Source: Daedaleopsis sinensis (taxonomy: Eukaryota > Basidiomycota > Agaricomycetes > Polyporales > Polyporaceae). Taken from it: a stretch of 64,000 bases of DNA. Positions 31,828 to 43,810 of the stretch are shown here, piece by piece; position 1 is the stretch's first letter; each line of letters opens with the position of its first letter. Under the pieces are notes generated by a model. The model worked only from the letters and a program-made list of their open reading frames with translations. It ran no database searches and was not told the origin of the DNA. The stretch is from the NCBI GenBank assembly GCA_033807695.1, contig CM066300.1, forward strand, positions 4,092,001 through 4,156,000, in the 5' to 3' direction. The translations under genes were made by a program, and so were the position numbers.

Positions 31828-33299
31828 ATGATTGCGAGTACTATCTCTTACGCGTTCACTTCCTTGTCCACATACCTCCTGGCTCCGATGGCTCTCTTTT
31901 TGTGGGGGTTCATTTGGTTCGTGATGGTACGCCCCAATCCCGTCCTCATCCGTGCAGTGGCTAACCCTGCTTCAGAGTGTAATTGTGTTCGGACTGGGAC
32001 GCTTCATCCCAGCCATGCGCCCCAAACCTCCTCCCGCGGCGGCACCGAGACCTCGCACGCAGAGTCCACGCATATCTCCGAAGCCTTTGCCTCCTGTACC
32101 CGTTCCTCTAGAACCAACCGTTGCTGAAGTAGACGTTGTATCTTGCGAGTCTGCTCCAAGTGACCGGTCTAGCTCTATGACCTCCGAAACCCCATCCGCC
32201 AACCGGCCACAGTACAAGTCGAAATGGTCCTTTTCCAGTCGGCTGAAGCAGCGCCGACCGTCGGGCTCATCAAGCCCGAGGCCATCTTTCGTGTCTGCTG
32301 GTTCGTCAACCCTGGTAGACACATCCTCGCCATCGCGCTACGTGCCCGAGCTGCCGGTGATCGAGAGTGAATCCTCGTCCGACCCCAGACCTGGCAAGGA
32401 TGATATCTCACCGGCCTCGCCGTCCCCTACCGGGTCCCCTCGTCCATCACGCCATGTGCGCCTCCCGAGCATGAAGATGTTCAAGAATCTTTCGCGCAGG
32501 ATGTCGAAACAGAAATCTGAGGTCGGCTCAAGCCCCACTTCATCCAAAGACAACTCCGTCGACGACATCGTCCGAGTGCTCGATGACAGGGCAGCCTTCT
32601 CAGAAGAGCCTGCTTCGGATCACGACCTTGGGAAGGAGGCCCCTTCGGACCACCGTCCTGTGCTCCCGCGGAACAACTCGCTATCGGGCGAGGTCTTCAC
32701 GTCGACATTCGTGAACCCCTTCCGCACCAAATCGCGCAAGGCAAAGACCCCACGTACGCCTCCTATCACGATCTCCCCCACATCCATCCATCGTACTGAC
32801 ATCTCCATCTGTCGCTCTAGCCCCCCCGCTCCTCCCAGCTCCGCCACAGCGCTCCCCGAAGTCGCGCCGGCCTTTTGCCCACCGGATGCTCACCTCCATC
32901 CACATCGCATCAGCTGAGGCGTCCGCCGCCGCCGCGCCCGACTCCCCACACTCGAGCCTCTCCTCCTCCTCGAGCTTCTCCTCGCCCTCCTTCCCTAGCG
33001 CGACCACGGGCACGGGCAGCCCCTCCCCGCGCGGGCCCGCGCGCACGCAGCCGTACGGGCCGCCGTACTACGCGGCGATGCCGCGGCGCGCGACGTCGCT
33101 GTCGCTCGAGCGCCCGGAGACGGTCGTCGAGGAGAGCGACGAGGAGGCTTCGAACAACGCGCTCGGGCTGGAGCTCGGGCGCCGCCCGGCGAGAGGGCTG
33201 GGGCTGGGACTGGGACTGGGGCAGTCGGAGCCGAGGCGGCGGCGACCGCTCGTGCACCACCGTTCGACGGCGAGTGAGAGCACGGCTACGGCTAGGTAG
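31828..33299 (+). CDS. Membrane-anchored Ser/Pro-rich protein of unknown function
   Basis: Three exons: 31828-31926, 31976-32753, 32821-33299. The last intron (GTACGC...CTCTAG) moves the frame so that both long open frames form one protein of about 450 aa; phases fit at both junctions. The N terminus LAPMALFLWGFIWFVM continues across intron 1 into SVIVFGLGRFIPAMRP, one long hydrophobic helix, likely a signal anchor. The rest is basic and Ser/Pro-rich with KSKWSFSSRLKQRRP and MKMFKNLSRRMSKQ (amphipathic, positively charged, possible membrane-binding helix). The C-terminal exon has Ser runs, an acidic segment ETVVEESDEEAS and a GLGLGLGLGQ repeat. No known domain. Orientation would place the bulk in the cytosol. 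Confidence 0.65.
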
Positions 33300-33757
33300 C
33301 ACGGTGAGGGCGTGGCGCGTGGCGCATCGGGTATTTATGGGAGTGAACATAATCTTGGAGGTCGGACGGACGGATGGGACCCTGACGTGAGACGTGAGCA
33401 TGAGACGACCGACGGCACAAACTGTATCCCTACACGCAAAACTGATCTTCCACCACTGAACATAGCATCGTAGACGAACACACATAATCCGCGCCCATCG
33501 CAGCTACACATACTTGGATCTACCTGCATATTTTTATTACGCACCTGGTTATGTTATCGCAATGCATGATCGTTATGTCCTTGACCAGCTCGTGGCCACT
33601 CGACGGTTTGTGTGTGCGCGTGCTGCACATTGTGATTCTGCCAGGACTCTGCGCTGCAATTCTCTCAATATCATCACGACACACGTCGTGCTGATGCTCA
33701 TTCGCTCGGTCGTACGCGTTCTCTCGATACAGGGGTGGGCAGTGTTGTTTGTCCCGG
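33300..33757. other. Intergenic between convergent genes
   Basis: 458 bp with the 3' ends of two convergent genes. Contains tattttta and poly-pyrimidine bits compatible with poly(A) signals. Nothing else seen. Confidence 0.5.
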
Positions 33758-36700
33758 TCAAGTCGACAATCCGTCGCCCTCGAGCAGGGCTTGGATCGCC
33801 TCCAAGACCGGATTATACCCGGACCCGAGGTTCAGAAGGGTGCCCTCCTCGATGCACCGCGCGAGCTGCGCGTCCAGGAGACGACTACGAGCCCATCAGC
33901 ATATGCACCAACGCCGCAGCATGGAGGGTGCTCACCGCAGGTGGTTAACGAGCACGCCGATGCGCGGCCACGCCTTGAGCTTGACCAGGCAGTCCTTGCT
34001 CCCGACGGTCAGCCCGCCGCCGATGTGGTTCACGGTGACCGGCCCCCCGAACAGAAGGAGCGCGTAGATCGGGACCTGCGCGCACGGTCCGTCAGCGCTC
34101 AGCCAGTCCTTCCAGCGTAGGAGACTACTCAGCAGGAAGCCCACGCACCTCGGTCGCATCGCGCAGGAACACCTTGCTCGACATCTGCTTCTGGAAGTAC
34201 GCGACGAACGGCGCGCGCCAGTGCGCCGCCCCGAACAGCACCGACGCGGGGTGCACGAACACGCGCGCGCCGCCTTGCCACTGTCCCTTCCCCTGTCCCT
34301 GTCCCTGCCCTTGTCCCTGTCCCTGTTCCTGGCCGTCGCGCGCGTCGATGTCGTACAGCCGGAACTCCTTCGCGGTGTTCTCGCGCTGCACGGTGCCCGC
34401 CTGCACGCGGTCGAACTTGATCGCCGCGCGCGGGAGGTGCACGCGCGCGACGCGCGGCCAGAGCGCGCCGAGCACGACGGCCTTGACTAGGTTCGTGTGC
34501 GCGCTGCGCGCGTTCAGCGCCGCGTCCCCCGCCTTTGCACTAGGGGGGAGGAGGCCGAGCGCGGAGAGCGCGGAGAGGAAGTCGGTGCGGAGTGAGGTGA
34601 CGTCGCGCACGGTTGAGGGAGAGATGAAGTTCTGCGGCGCGGGTCGAGGTGAGCGAACGCGAACGCAAAGGGGACGGCGAGATGGGGGAGGATATGCGCA
34701 TGGGGGAGAGAATTGACTGACCTGGTCGCAGAAGGCCCGGATGGCGGACGGGGGCTCGCCTTTCGCGCGCAGGCCGACGCATTCTTCATAGGCATGCGCG
34801 TCGGTCAGAAGGTCGCTGTTCCCGGTGGCGAAGCGCGCGCGGGCCCTGCGCAGACACGGGAGTGAGAACGTGAGCCGCCGTGCACTTGGAGAACACATAC
34901 TGGTTGGCTTCCTCTCTTCTGTCCATGGGGCTGAGGAAGAGTGGTTTCGATGAGAGGCACGCGGCGATGGTCAAGACGGGGCCTAAGCATCTGAAGACGA
35001 TGCCAAGTATCAGCATCTGTGGGATGTCAGTAAGTGACGCATATCCATATCGAGGAGTGGAGGGAAAGGTTCACCTTCCCGAGACGAAGGTCCATAGGCA
35101 GCATCGCCTAGGTGCGCCGTTCGTGAAGTCAGCGGTTGTCGCAAAGCCGACTATGATGGGGAAGACGTACCATGTGTCTGCCTAGCGCAGTCAACTCCCC
35201 GTCAGGTTGCATTGCACCGAGCTCTTCCAGCACGGAGAGGGCCTTATCGACCGCCGTGATGTCTGGCGGGTCGATCGCGCGCGATAGGAATGACTACAGC
35301 ATGATCAGAGTCAAGTGGTGCGATGCTTGAACTAGCATACTGACTTTGACATCGTTGTGTACGATCTTGAGGGTGAGTGAGATACTCTCCAGAGGAACCC
35401 GCTTGATTTCGGGGATCGGGAACGGCGCCATCCGCTTCTCCTGTCCGCGCGTGTAGAGCTTGTAGCAGACGCCAGGCTGGGTACGCCCAGCACGCCCACG
35501 ACGCTGCCTTGCAGCTGCGCGCGTAACCCATTGTTCGGTGAGCTTCGTCAGACCCGCCTCCGGGTCGTAATGGGTCTCCTTGACTTTCCCGCCGTCAATC
35601 ACGTAGATGACGTCGTCGATGGTAACAGATGTCTAGCAGGAAAGTTAAGGTGGCCATGGTCAGATCATTTCTGGAGCGGGACGTTGAACATCTACCTCCG
35701 CCACGTTGGTGGACACGATGATTTTCCACTCGGATGTAGGCGCAAACACGCGGCGCTGCTCGTCGCTCGTCAGGTTGGCATGGAGAGGGAACACCTTCGA
35801 GTTGGGCACGCCGCGCAGCTTCTCCGTGCACTGGCGGATCTCTTGGACTCCGGAGAGGAAAATGAGAATGCCGCCGCGCTTCTTCGCAGTCGCTACGATG
35901 TGCTTGACGGTGGCAGTGATAAGCTAGGGATGATTCAGTCGTTGTGGCCCAGGGGAAAACCACCACACTCCGGGCAGAACTCACGTCGTAATCGAAGAAA
36001 TCTGACCGCATAATGGTTCGGATGGCAGCTTGGCATTCCTCGTCTAGCTGTGTGCCTTCGATGATAGTGTCCTCGTCCCCTTTGGCCTTCTTCGCCGACT
36101 TTGCGCCAGATGGCCGATAACTCAGCTGCGGTATGAAATCTTCAAGGTATCTGTGCCCAGGTGTTCAGCTGAACCTCTGCTGCGGATATGAAAGCAGGGC
36201 ATACAAATCTTCAACTGGATATGTGAATCCGGGGATGGTCAAGAGGGGTGCATTATTGAAGTACTTGACGAACACTTCGTGATTGATTGTCGCTGACATG
36301 AGAATAACCTTGAGGTTTGGGTGGGTCTTGAGCAACTCGCGAAGCTCGAGTAGCAGGAAGTCGCCGTCGACAGAACGCTCATGTACCTAGATACAATGTC
36401 ATCTTGAGACATTCTTTTCCGTATCATTCGCAGGGGGCTGACCTCGTCTACGATGACATGAGTCACATCGTTGAGCTTGTCTCCTGAGCCGAGACGTCGA
36501 AGGACCACTCCAGTTGTGCAGAAAAGAATCTTGGTGTGCGGACCCTGCTTGGATTCACCTCGGATAGCATAGCCTACCGATCCATCCTCCATACGTTCCG
36601 CGGACACACGGGCTGCAACTCCAATAGCAGAGAGCCGCCGGGGCTGGGTTACAATGATAGATGCGCGTGAGCCGTTGTTCGCTAAGATGAGCTGATCCAA

Positions 36701-38829
36701 CAAGAATTGAGGCACTGCAAAAATGGTCAAACGGGTTCCGCGATAGTAAGCTAACGGGACGAGTGCGTACACTGCGTTGTTTTGCCGCACCCTGGGTTAT
36801 GGTCATGGTCAATGTGGAGTCCAGCGCGTATGGTAGAAGTGAACTGACCTGTCTCCCCAACCACTACAACGCAGCGATTAGACTTGAGCAAGTCCAGAAA
36901 CTGGACCCTGGATGCGAACGCGGGAAGCCGCTCTCTGACAGTCATCAACTTGAGGTACTCCGCCCTTTGCGTGAGCTGCTCAAACTCTTCCTTCACCCGC
37001 GCGTCGCTTCGATCGTCACGTCGTGGTCTTTGCAGCCGTTTCCTGCTACTGAATCCGGAAACAGGAATCTCTTCTGGTACGTTGGCAGCTTGAGAGGAGG
37101 CGACCGTCTTGGGCAAGAGATACTGCAATACCTCGGAGATGCTTGGTGGCCCATCGTCCTGGACGATGGCCCACTGTTCTTCGACAAACCGCATCATCGC
37201 CATAAGCACACTCTCGTAAGGCTCACGCACAGTGCCTGTCTTGAACGCTTCGAGCAATCGGGAGAGAATGTGGAGGCGAACATAGGCAGCGACTGAAGAC
37301 GATGTCAAGTACATCGGTGGATGAATACCCGCAGCGGGGAGCGTGCGATCATCGGGAAGGACGACATGAAGATACAGAGGCGCAATTGGAAGGGGGATAA
37401 TCAGCTCGTTATTGTTGCCTCGCTTTCCTGTGAGTGATTCCACTTCTTCGTCGTCGATAACCTCTAGATCCTGCGGTTCGACGGCAGCTGATTCTGCCCA
37501 GGCCGCGCCCAGGAGCCTGCAATTCAAAGCGAAGATAAGCTTGCCCCAGTCGTCGGCAAGTCTGGCATCGGCGATGCACTCTTTGACAACATGCGCCGGC
37601 CATCCACACTCTTTCACCGCCTTGTCCTCCACCCAGCGCTTCTTCAAATCGTCCGTCCCAGCATGAGTGGAAGAAATGAATGGATTTGAAGAGTTGGCCG
37701 AGGGCAGGAATCGCTGTGGCAAATCACATTCTGGGACTTGCAATATCAAGAACTCTATGCAGGCCTGCAATGGTGACAGGCGTCCGAGCAGGCTAGCGGT
37801 TAATGCGGAAGGTTGTGACAATGCGCCGAGAGCGGCCCGAGCCTGAGCACTCGTGAACCCAAGTATGCCGAGTTCTTTCGTTAGGCGAGGATGGTCTTCG
37901 GATGTTAGGTGTTGAGGTTCTGCATCTGCGGCATCAGGATACATGGCCATACCCTGCGAGTGAATACCCGTGTTAGCTGCTTCCGTGGGGTGCATTGCCT
38001 TGTCATTACCTTCTTGATTGCATCCTCGACGAAATCTCTGAGAGCAGTCGCCATCTTCGCCTCGGGAGCGTGAGCAAACTCCGAAGACTGATGTATCTTC
38101 TGTGTGTTAGACTCTGGGCGACTGGATTCATCCTTCGCTTTGGCCGCTTTATCTTGTCTCTCGGAAACTGCTCTGCGAGCTGCGAACGGATCGGCTTCGT
38201 ACATCCAACTCTGGTGGTCCAGAGCGGACTTCTGTTCGGTCACAAGTTGGTTCCAATACTCTCGTGGACCTGGAGGCAGAACACGATTCAATTGTATGCC
38301 GTTGCAAAACTGTAAATCAAATCATCAATTATGGAGCAGTATTCGCCGCAAATGTCTCTGGATACTGACCCGGAATAGTGCATATGTCGCACCCCAGTGG
38401 CGCGCCTCGAGAGGAGAGGGCATCACAAAAGGTGGATGGGGCTCTAAGCGGACCGACTCGCGCTCTGAGCTCTTCTTATTTACTCTGCTCAAGGTCACAC
38501 AGAATGAGTAGCCATCCCCTTGCCTTCGCTATGAGGGATTACCGTCAGTGATAGAGCGCAGTAGGTCTTCTAGGATTGGCGGGTACCGTGTCTACGATTG
38601 GCTTCTCCCAGCCGTTCTTCTGACATCTTTCAATTCATCAGCCATTAATCCGCAATAACCATAATGGTCGGCAGTACCTTTCGTTGAGCAAGCTAAGAGG
38701 ATACTTGTACCCCGGAGGAAACAACGGTTTCTCCTTCTCTTCGGACGGTGGAGTCGGCGCCTTGGTTGTTTTAGAGGAGTTTCCAGCATTTCCAGACTTG
38801 ACGATGCCTCTCTTGGGGGGCATGGCCAA
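33758..38829 (-). CDS. DExH-box RNA helicase of the DHX57/DHX29/YLR419W group
   Basis: Large multi-exon gene. N terminus MAMPPKRGIVKSGNAGNSSK is basic. A dsRBD-like region follows (KNGWEKPIVDT..., then YSFCVTLSRVNKKSSERESV), then a UBA-like helix RLTKELGILGFTSAQARAAL and an RWD-type region. Helicase motifs: I, GETGCGKTTQ (assembled across an intron at about 36810); Ia, TQPRRLSAIG; II, DEVHERSVDGD (DEVH, not DEAH, as in DHX29/DHX36/DHX57); III, MSATI; IV, ILIFLSGVQEI; V, STNVAETSVTIDDV; VI, QRRGRAGRTQPG. Then the winged-helix/ratchet (LGAMQPDGELTALGRHMAML) and the OB-fold, where HPASVLFG is conserved and a Gln-Gly repeat is inserted just before it. The C-terminal exon ends SGYNPVLEAIQALLEG. 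Family roles are in translation initiation on structured mRNA and ribosome handling; the exact member cannot be fixed. Confidence 0.87.
34281..34331. repeat. Hexanucleotide repeat coding for (Gln-Gly)n in the DExH helicase
   Basis: Near-perfect repeats of ccctgt (plus strand) encode QEQGQGQGQGQGQGKGQ in the OB-fold region of the minus-strand helicase. In-frame length variation is likely between strains. Confidence 0.8.
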
Positions 38830-39057
38830 ATCGCGGCGCTTGGCAGGAAGGATGGGGTACTAAGCGCTCATGTATGGGAGAAACCTTCTCGTGCTTGCTT
38901 ATTAAGCTGAGATGAACTAACCCGGGGTTTGATCCGAACCGGTGTGAACCAACCACGCTCTCCTCACCCCGAATGTAGTGGCCGTCGTCTGCGCTTGGAT
39001 TAAGACCATCCCCGTTCATTCACACTTGTTCCTCCACTCTCCTCCATCCCTCTCCTT
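38830..39057. promoter_or_regulatory. Bidirectional promoter between two helicase genes
   Basis: Only 228 bp separate the start codons of the DHX57/29-like gene (minus) and Prp22 (plus). The Prp22 side ends in a pyrimidine tract (ccactctcctccatccctctcctt) just before the ATG. No TATA box seen. Confidence 0.55.
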
Positions 39058-42000
39058 ATGGCCGAAGATGATCTGTACAACCTCGAGTTTCTCTCTCTCG
39101 TGGCCAAGATAACCCAGGAGATCGACAACCACACTGGACTTAGCGACAAGACCCTTGCCGAGTTCGTCATCTCCCTTCATGACCAGTCCAAAACCCTCCC
39201 AGAATTCAAGACGAAGCTGCAGGAAGTCGGAGCTAACTTCCCGGAATCATTCATCGAGAATGTTGACCGTCTCATCCTCGCGCTCCATCCTAAGCACAAG
39301 AAGAGGTCAACAGTGACCGGGCAGGAAAACGCTTCTGGCCCCATCATCGACGAGACTGACAAGAAGAAGCGTTTGTTCCCCGGACTCGCCCTGAAAGACC
39401 AAGAGTGGCAGCCCGGCGCTCCAAAAGATGCTATCATGAAGGAGGTGGACGATATGATGTCTCAGCTAGAAGGAGTAGCGAAGAGAGCGCGACCACGATC
39501 CCCCGACAACGAACGGTCTCCCAAACGTCCGAGACATTCCCGTTCCCGTTCCCGTTCCCGTTCTCGCTCTCGCTCCCCTCCCCCCCCTCCCCGACGCCGC
39601 AGCCCAAGTCCTTATCGGGGTCGAGGACATGACGACCGGAGAGATGATCGCAGAGGTAGAGGTGGTGGCAGGCAGGTGGATGAACGACCGGTTCTTTTCA
39701 AGATATACGATGGTCGAGTCAATGGCTTGAAAGAGTTCGGAGCATTTGTTCAGCTTGAAGGGGTGGCGGGTCGGGTCGAAGGTGAGTTATACCATTCTCT
39801 GGTCTTGTGACATCGAAATTGCTCACAATGCTGTAGGTATGGTGCACGTTTCGAATATTCAGCAAGGAGCCCGCGCAAACACGCCCTCTGACTTGCTGAG
39901 TCGTGGACAGCCTGTCAAGGTCAAAGTAATGAGCGTTGCCGGGTCTCGGGTAGGATTGTCTATGAAGGACGTAGATCAAGCGACTGGACGCGACCTCACG
40001 CCTCATCTGCGGATCAAGTCCGAGGCAGAGATCGCTGCCGAGGAACAAGAGCGTGCTGCGCGAGGCGCGAATGCCATCCCTCTCAACTCTCGCGGCCTCA
40101 AGGAGGAGGTCGTCAGGTCCGCGAAGCGATTGACGTCGCCAGAGCGTTGGGAGATAAAGCAACTGATCTCTTCTGGTGCCCTGGACGCTTCCGAATATCC
40201 TGAGCTTGATGAAGAGTTTGGTAACCCTCATGCTCAAGCTGAGGTCGAGGAGGAACTGGACGTGGAGGTCCGAGAGGAGGAACCTGCTTTCCTCGCTGGA
40301 CAGACGAAGAAGACTCTAGAGCTCAGCCCAGTGAAGATTGTCAAGGCTCCAGACGGTTCCCTGAACAGAGCTGCACTCGCTGGGGCCTCACTAGCGAAGG
40401 AGCGTCGGGAACTCCGTCAACAGGAAGCGAACGAGCAGGCTGATTCCGAAGCGCGCGACTTCAGCGCTCCCTGGCTGGACCCAATGGCGAAGGAAGCCGA
40501 CAGGGTATTTGCTCAGGATCTCCGGCGTGATCTGCGGGGGCAGAAGGCAGGAGAGCAACCAAAGTGGAAGGACGCAACTTTCAACAAGGCTACAACGTAT
40601 GGCGAGATTACTAGTCTCAGTATACAAGACCAACGGAAGAGTCTTCCTATATACAAGCTTCGGGACGCTCTTCTCAGCGCTATCAGAGAAGTAAGGATCT
40701 CATAACTGTAGCGTGCTGGCAAGACCTGACCACAATTCTAGCATCAATTGCTCATCGTTGTCGGTGATACCGGCTCTGGAAAGACAACTCAAATGACCCA
40801 GTACCTAGCGGAGGATGGCTTCGCCGACAGAGGCAAGATTGGCTGCACTCAACCCAGGCGTGTCGCTGCGATGTCAGTCGCGAAGCGCGTTGCGGAGGAG
40901 GTGGGGTGCCGGCTCGGGCAAGAAGTTGGCTACACGATCCGTTTTGAAGATTGCACCAGCCCTGAAACCCGTATCAAGTACATGACGGACGGTATGCTCC
41001 AGCGGGAGTGTCTCATCGACCCTGACTTAACCCAATACTCTGTCATCATGCTGGACGAGGCACACGAGCGCACCATCGCGACGGATGTGTTGTTTGGTCT
41101 CCTCAAAAGTACGTCTCCACGATCACTTACCTTGCTATGTCATTCTGACCATCACATAGAGGCTTTGAAGCGCCGAGCAGACCTCAAGCTCATCGTCACC
41201 TCGGCCACACTCGATGCTGAGAAGTTTTCGAAGTACTTCTTCGGGTGCCCGATCTTCACTATCCCTGGCAGGACGTATCCTGTCGAAGTCCTTTACACGA
41301 AGGAGCCCGAGACCGACTATCTCGATGCATCCCTGATCACTGTCATGCAAATCCATCTTTCGGAGCCTCCTGGCGACATCCTCCTGTTCCTCACGGGTCA
41401 GGAGGAAATCGACACCGCGTGCGAGATTCTCTACGAACGCATGAAGGCGCTAGGCCCCAAAGTCCCGGAGCTCATCATTCTACCGATTTACTCTGCGTTG
41501 CCTTCTGAGGTACAGTCCCGCGTGTTCGAACCGACACCGCCGGGTGCTCGCAAGGTGGTTATCGCCACCAATGTTGCAGAGACCAGTCTCACCATTCCTG
41601 GTATCTACTACGTCATCGATCCTGGCTTTTCAAAGCAGAACTCGTATGACCCTCGCCTCGGTATGGACTCACTCGTCGTGATGCCGATTTCGCAGGCGCA
41701 GGCACGTCAGCGTGCAGGACGTGCAGGACGAACGGGCCCGGGGAAGTGTTATCGTCTATATACGGAGGCGGCCTTCCGAAACGAAATGCTCCCGAGCTCC
41801 ATTCCGGACATCCAACGCACGAATCTGTCGAACACGATCCTCATGCTCAAGGCGATGGGCATCAACGATCTTCTCAGCTTCGACTTCATGGATCCGCCAC
41901 CGGCGCAGACTATGATCACCGCCCTGGAATCCCTCTATGCCCTGTCCGCGTTGGACGACGAAGGTCTCCTGACCCGCCTGGGACGCAAGATGGCGGATTT

Positions 42001-42841
42001 CCCCATGGACCCGCCCCTCGCGAAGATGCTCATTGCGTCCGTTGAACTAGGGTGTTCTGAGGAGATCCTTTCTATTGTTGCTATGCTCTCGGTGCAGAGC
42101 GTCTTCTACCGTCCGAAGGAGAAGCAGGGCCAAGCGGACTCGAAGAAGGCGAAGTTCCATCAGCCCGAGGGCGACCACCTGACGCTGCTGACCGTCTACA
42201 ACGGATGGAAAGCGAGCAACTTTTCGAACCCGTGGTGCTATGAGAACTTCATCCAGGCCCGCAGCATGCGTCGTGCTCAGGATGTGCGGAAACAGTTGCT
42301 CGGTATCATGGACAGGTATGGGTCAGCTCCTCATTCCTCTGTACACGTGTCTCATGGATATCTGCAGGTACAAGCACGACATCCTCTCCGCAGGCAAAGA
42401 CTACAACCGTGTCCGCCGTGCCATCTGCTCGGGATACTTCCGACATGCAGCGAAGAAGGACCCGCAAGAGGGGTACAAGACGCTCGTCGAGGGCACGCCC
42501 GTCTACATCCACCCGTCGTCGGCGTTGTTTAACCGAAACCCCGAGTGGTGTATCTACCACGAACTCATCCTCACCACCCGAGAGTACTGTCACAACGTGA
42601 CCGCCATCGAGCCCAAATGGCTGGTAGAGGTCGCGCCGCAGTTCTTCAAAGTCGCCGATGCGAACAAGATCAGTAAGCGGAAGCGGCAGGAGAAGATCGA
42701 GCCGCTGTTCAACAAGTACGAGAAGCCCGACGAGTGGCGGCTGTCGAAGGTCAAGCGGAGCGCGCGTTCGGTACGTCCATGTGCTCGGCTATGTGGAGGG
42801 AATGCGCTGAACATCTTGTGCAGAGTCAAACGTTTGGCTAA
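39058..42841 (+). CDS. Pre-mRNA splicing factor ATP-dependent RNA helicase Prp22/DHX8
   Basis: Prp22 releases spliced mRNA from the spliceosome. Six exons (39058-39781, 39837-40690, 40742-41108, 41160-42315, 42368-42770, 42824-42841) total 3522 nt, giving 1173 aa. The N-terminal helical domain has [20 protein letters not shown]. An RS stretch ([14 protein letters not shown]) and [12 protein letters not shown] follow. The S1 RNA-binding domain is [20 protein letters not shown] to MVHVSNI...GLSMKDVD. Then [18 protein letters not shown] and helicase motifs [11 protein letters not shown], Ia [51 protein letters not shown]. Ratchet and OB-fold follow ([20 protein letters not shown]). The final exon is only 18 nt and encodes SQTFG-stop, matching the family's conserved TQTFG end, which supports the splice. 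Human DHX8 also has an RS region, budding yeast Prp22 does not. Confidence 0.96.
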
Positions 42842-43232
42842 TCGCGTTGTGGTATTATGGCTCGGGGATGGCTCGGGGATGGGGTTGGTCGCGTGCTGTA
42901 TTCTACACCCTTGTAATGCTACCTGCTACATCGAACCGACAGTTCCCTTCTTTCGTGATTTACGCTCGCGCTCGGGGTGCTTCGCCGTGCGGCGGCCGTT
43001 TCCCTGCGATGTGGGCATGTTCTTTCCTCACGCGCGAGGCGGGGGTTGTAAGAGATTCATGGAATGGAAGAGTATGACCCTTTGCAGACCGGTGATAGGA
43101 TTATGCTACATGATTGGTTGCGTAAATACTGTATGGGAGTACCCTGAGCAAAACTGGTCGCGTATAAGCGGCATTCTCTGCAGGAGGCGAGAGTGGCGGC
43201 ACGTACGATGACAGATAGGGACTGGGGCGTGC
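42842..43232. other. Intergenic between convergent Prp22 and NXT1-like genes
   Basis: 391 bp with two 3' ends facing each other. A direct ggctcgggatggctcgggat duplication sits at 42859-42878. No coding potential seen. Confidence 0.5.
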
Positions 43233-43810
43233 CTAGCCGACGAACCGCAGCGCGTCCGCGGTGATGTAGTATTTTGCTACCTCCCCGGACTTTGTTGGAG
43301 GTGCGTTTGGGTCCGGGGCAAGCATGAACGTCTGCGAGAACACGCGTGGATGTCCGTCGACCGCGTTGCGAGGCGTGCTCGCCGGGTTCCCGCTCGGACC
43401 TTGTCCATGGACGACGGTGCCGGACACGGTGACAAGTAGGTTCGGTGGCTGGCTCCCTGTGTGTATCCGACGGGTTAGCAGAGGATGGAAGCAGGGCGGA
43501 GACGGTGCCGACCTGGGATGGGGTGGCAATCGAACGATTGGACTTCGTGCTTGGTAGCAGGGATGCCGATGAGCAGCTCGCGTACGCCGTCGGTGCCTTC
43601 AAACGGCTTCCCGTTCCATGTCAAGGCGGAGGTTGGTCGGTAGAAGTTGGGAAGGTCGTCGACGCGCGTGGGCGAGTCGTACGTGGAGTAGTAGAGGCGC
43701 GTGAAGTTGTCCGCCGCGCGCGAGGCGATTTCAATGCTATGGTCCAGACGTCAGGGTTGAGAATGGTGGATACTTCCAATGACATACTCTTTCGGTGTCA
43801 ACGCGGCCAT
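43233..43810 (-). CDS. NTF2-like mRNA export factor, NXT1/p15 type
   Basis: Three exons (43810-43788, 43736-43513, 43456-43233) total 471 nt, giving 156 aa, right for a single NTF2 fold. p15/Nxt1 pairs with the NTF2-like domain of Mex67/NXF1 for mRNA export at the nuclear pore. The start MAALTPKD joins by splicing to IEIASRAADNFTRLYYSTYD. Then LPNFYRPTSALTWNGKPFEG, VRELLIGIPATKHEVQSFDC, NLLVTVSGTVVHGQGP, VFSQTFMLAP and the C-terminal YYITADALRFVG, the classic end of this family. A loop of about 20 residues between VVHGQG and VFSQ is longer than in most members. Alternative: RanGDP importer NTF2 itself, which is shorter and lacks the YYI.xD.LRFVG end. Confidence 0.85.
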
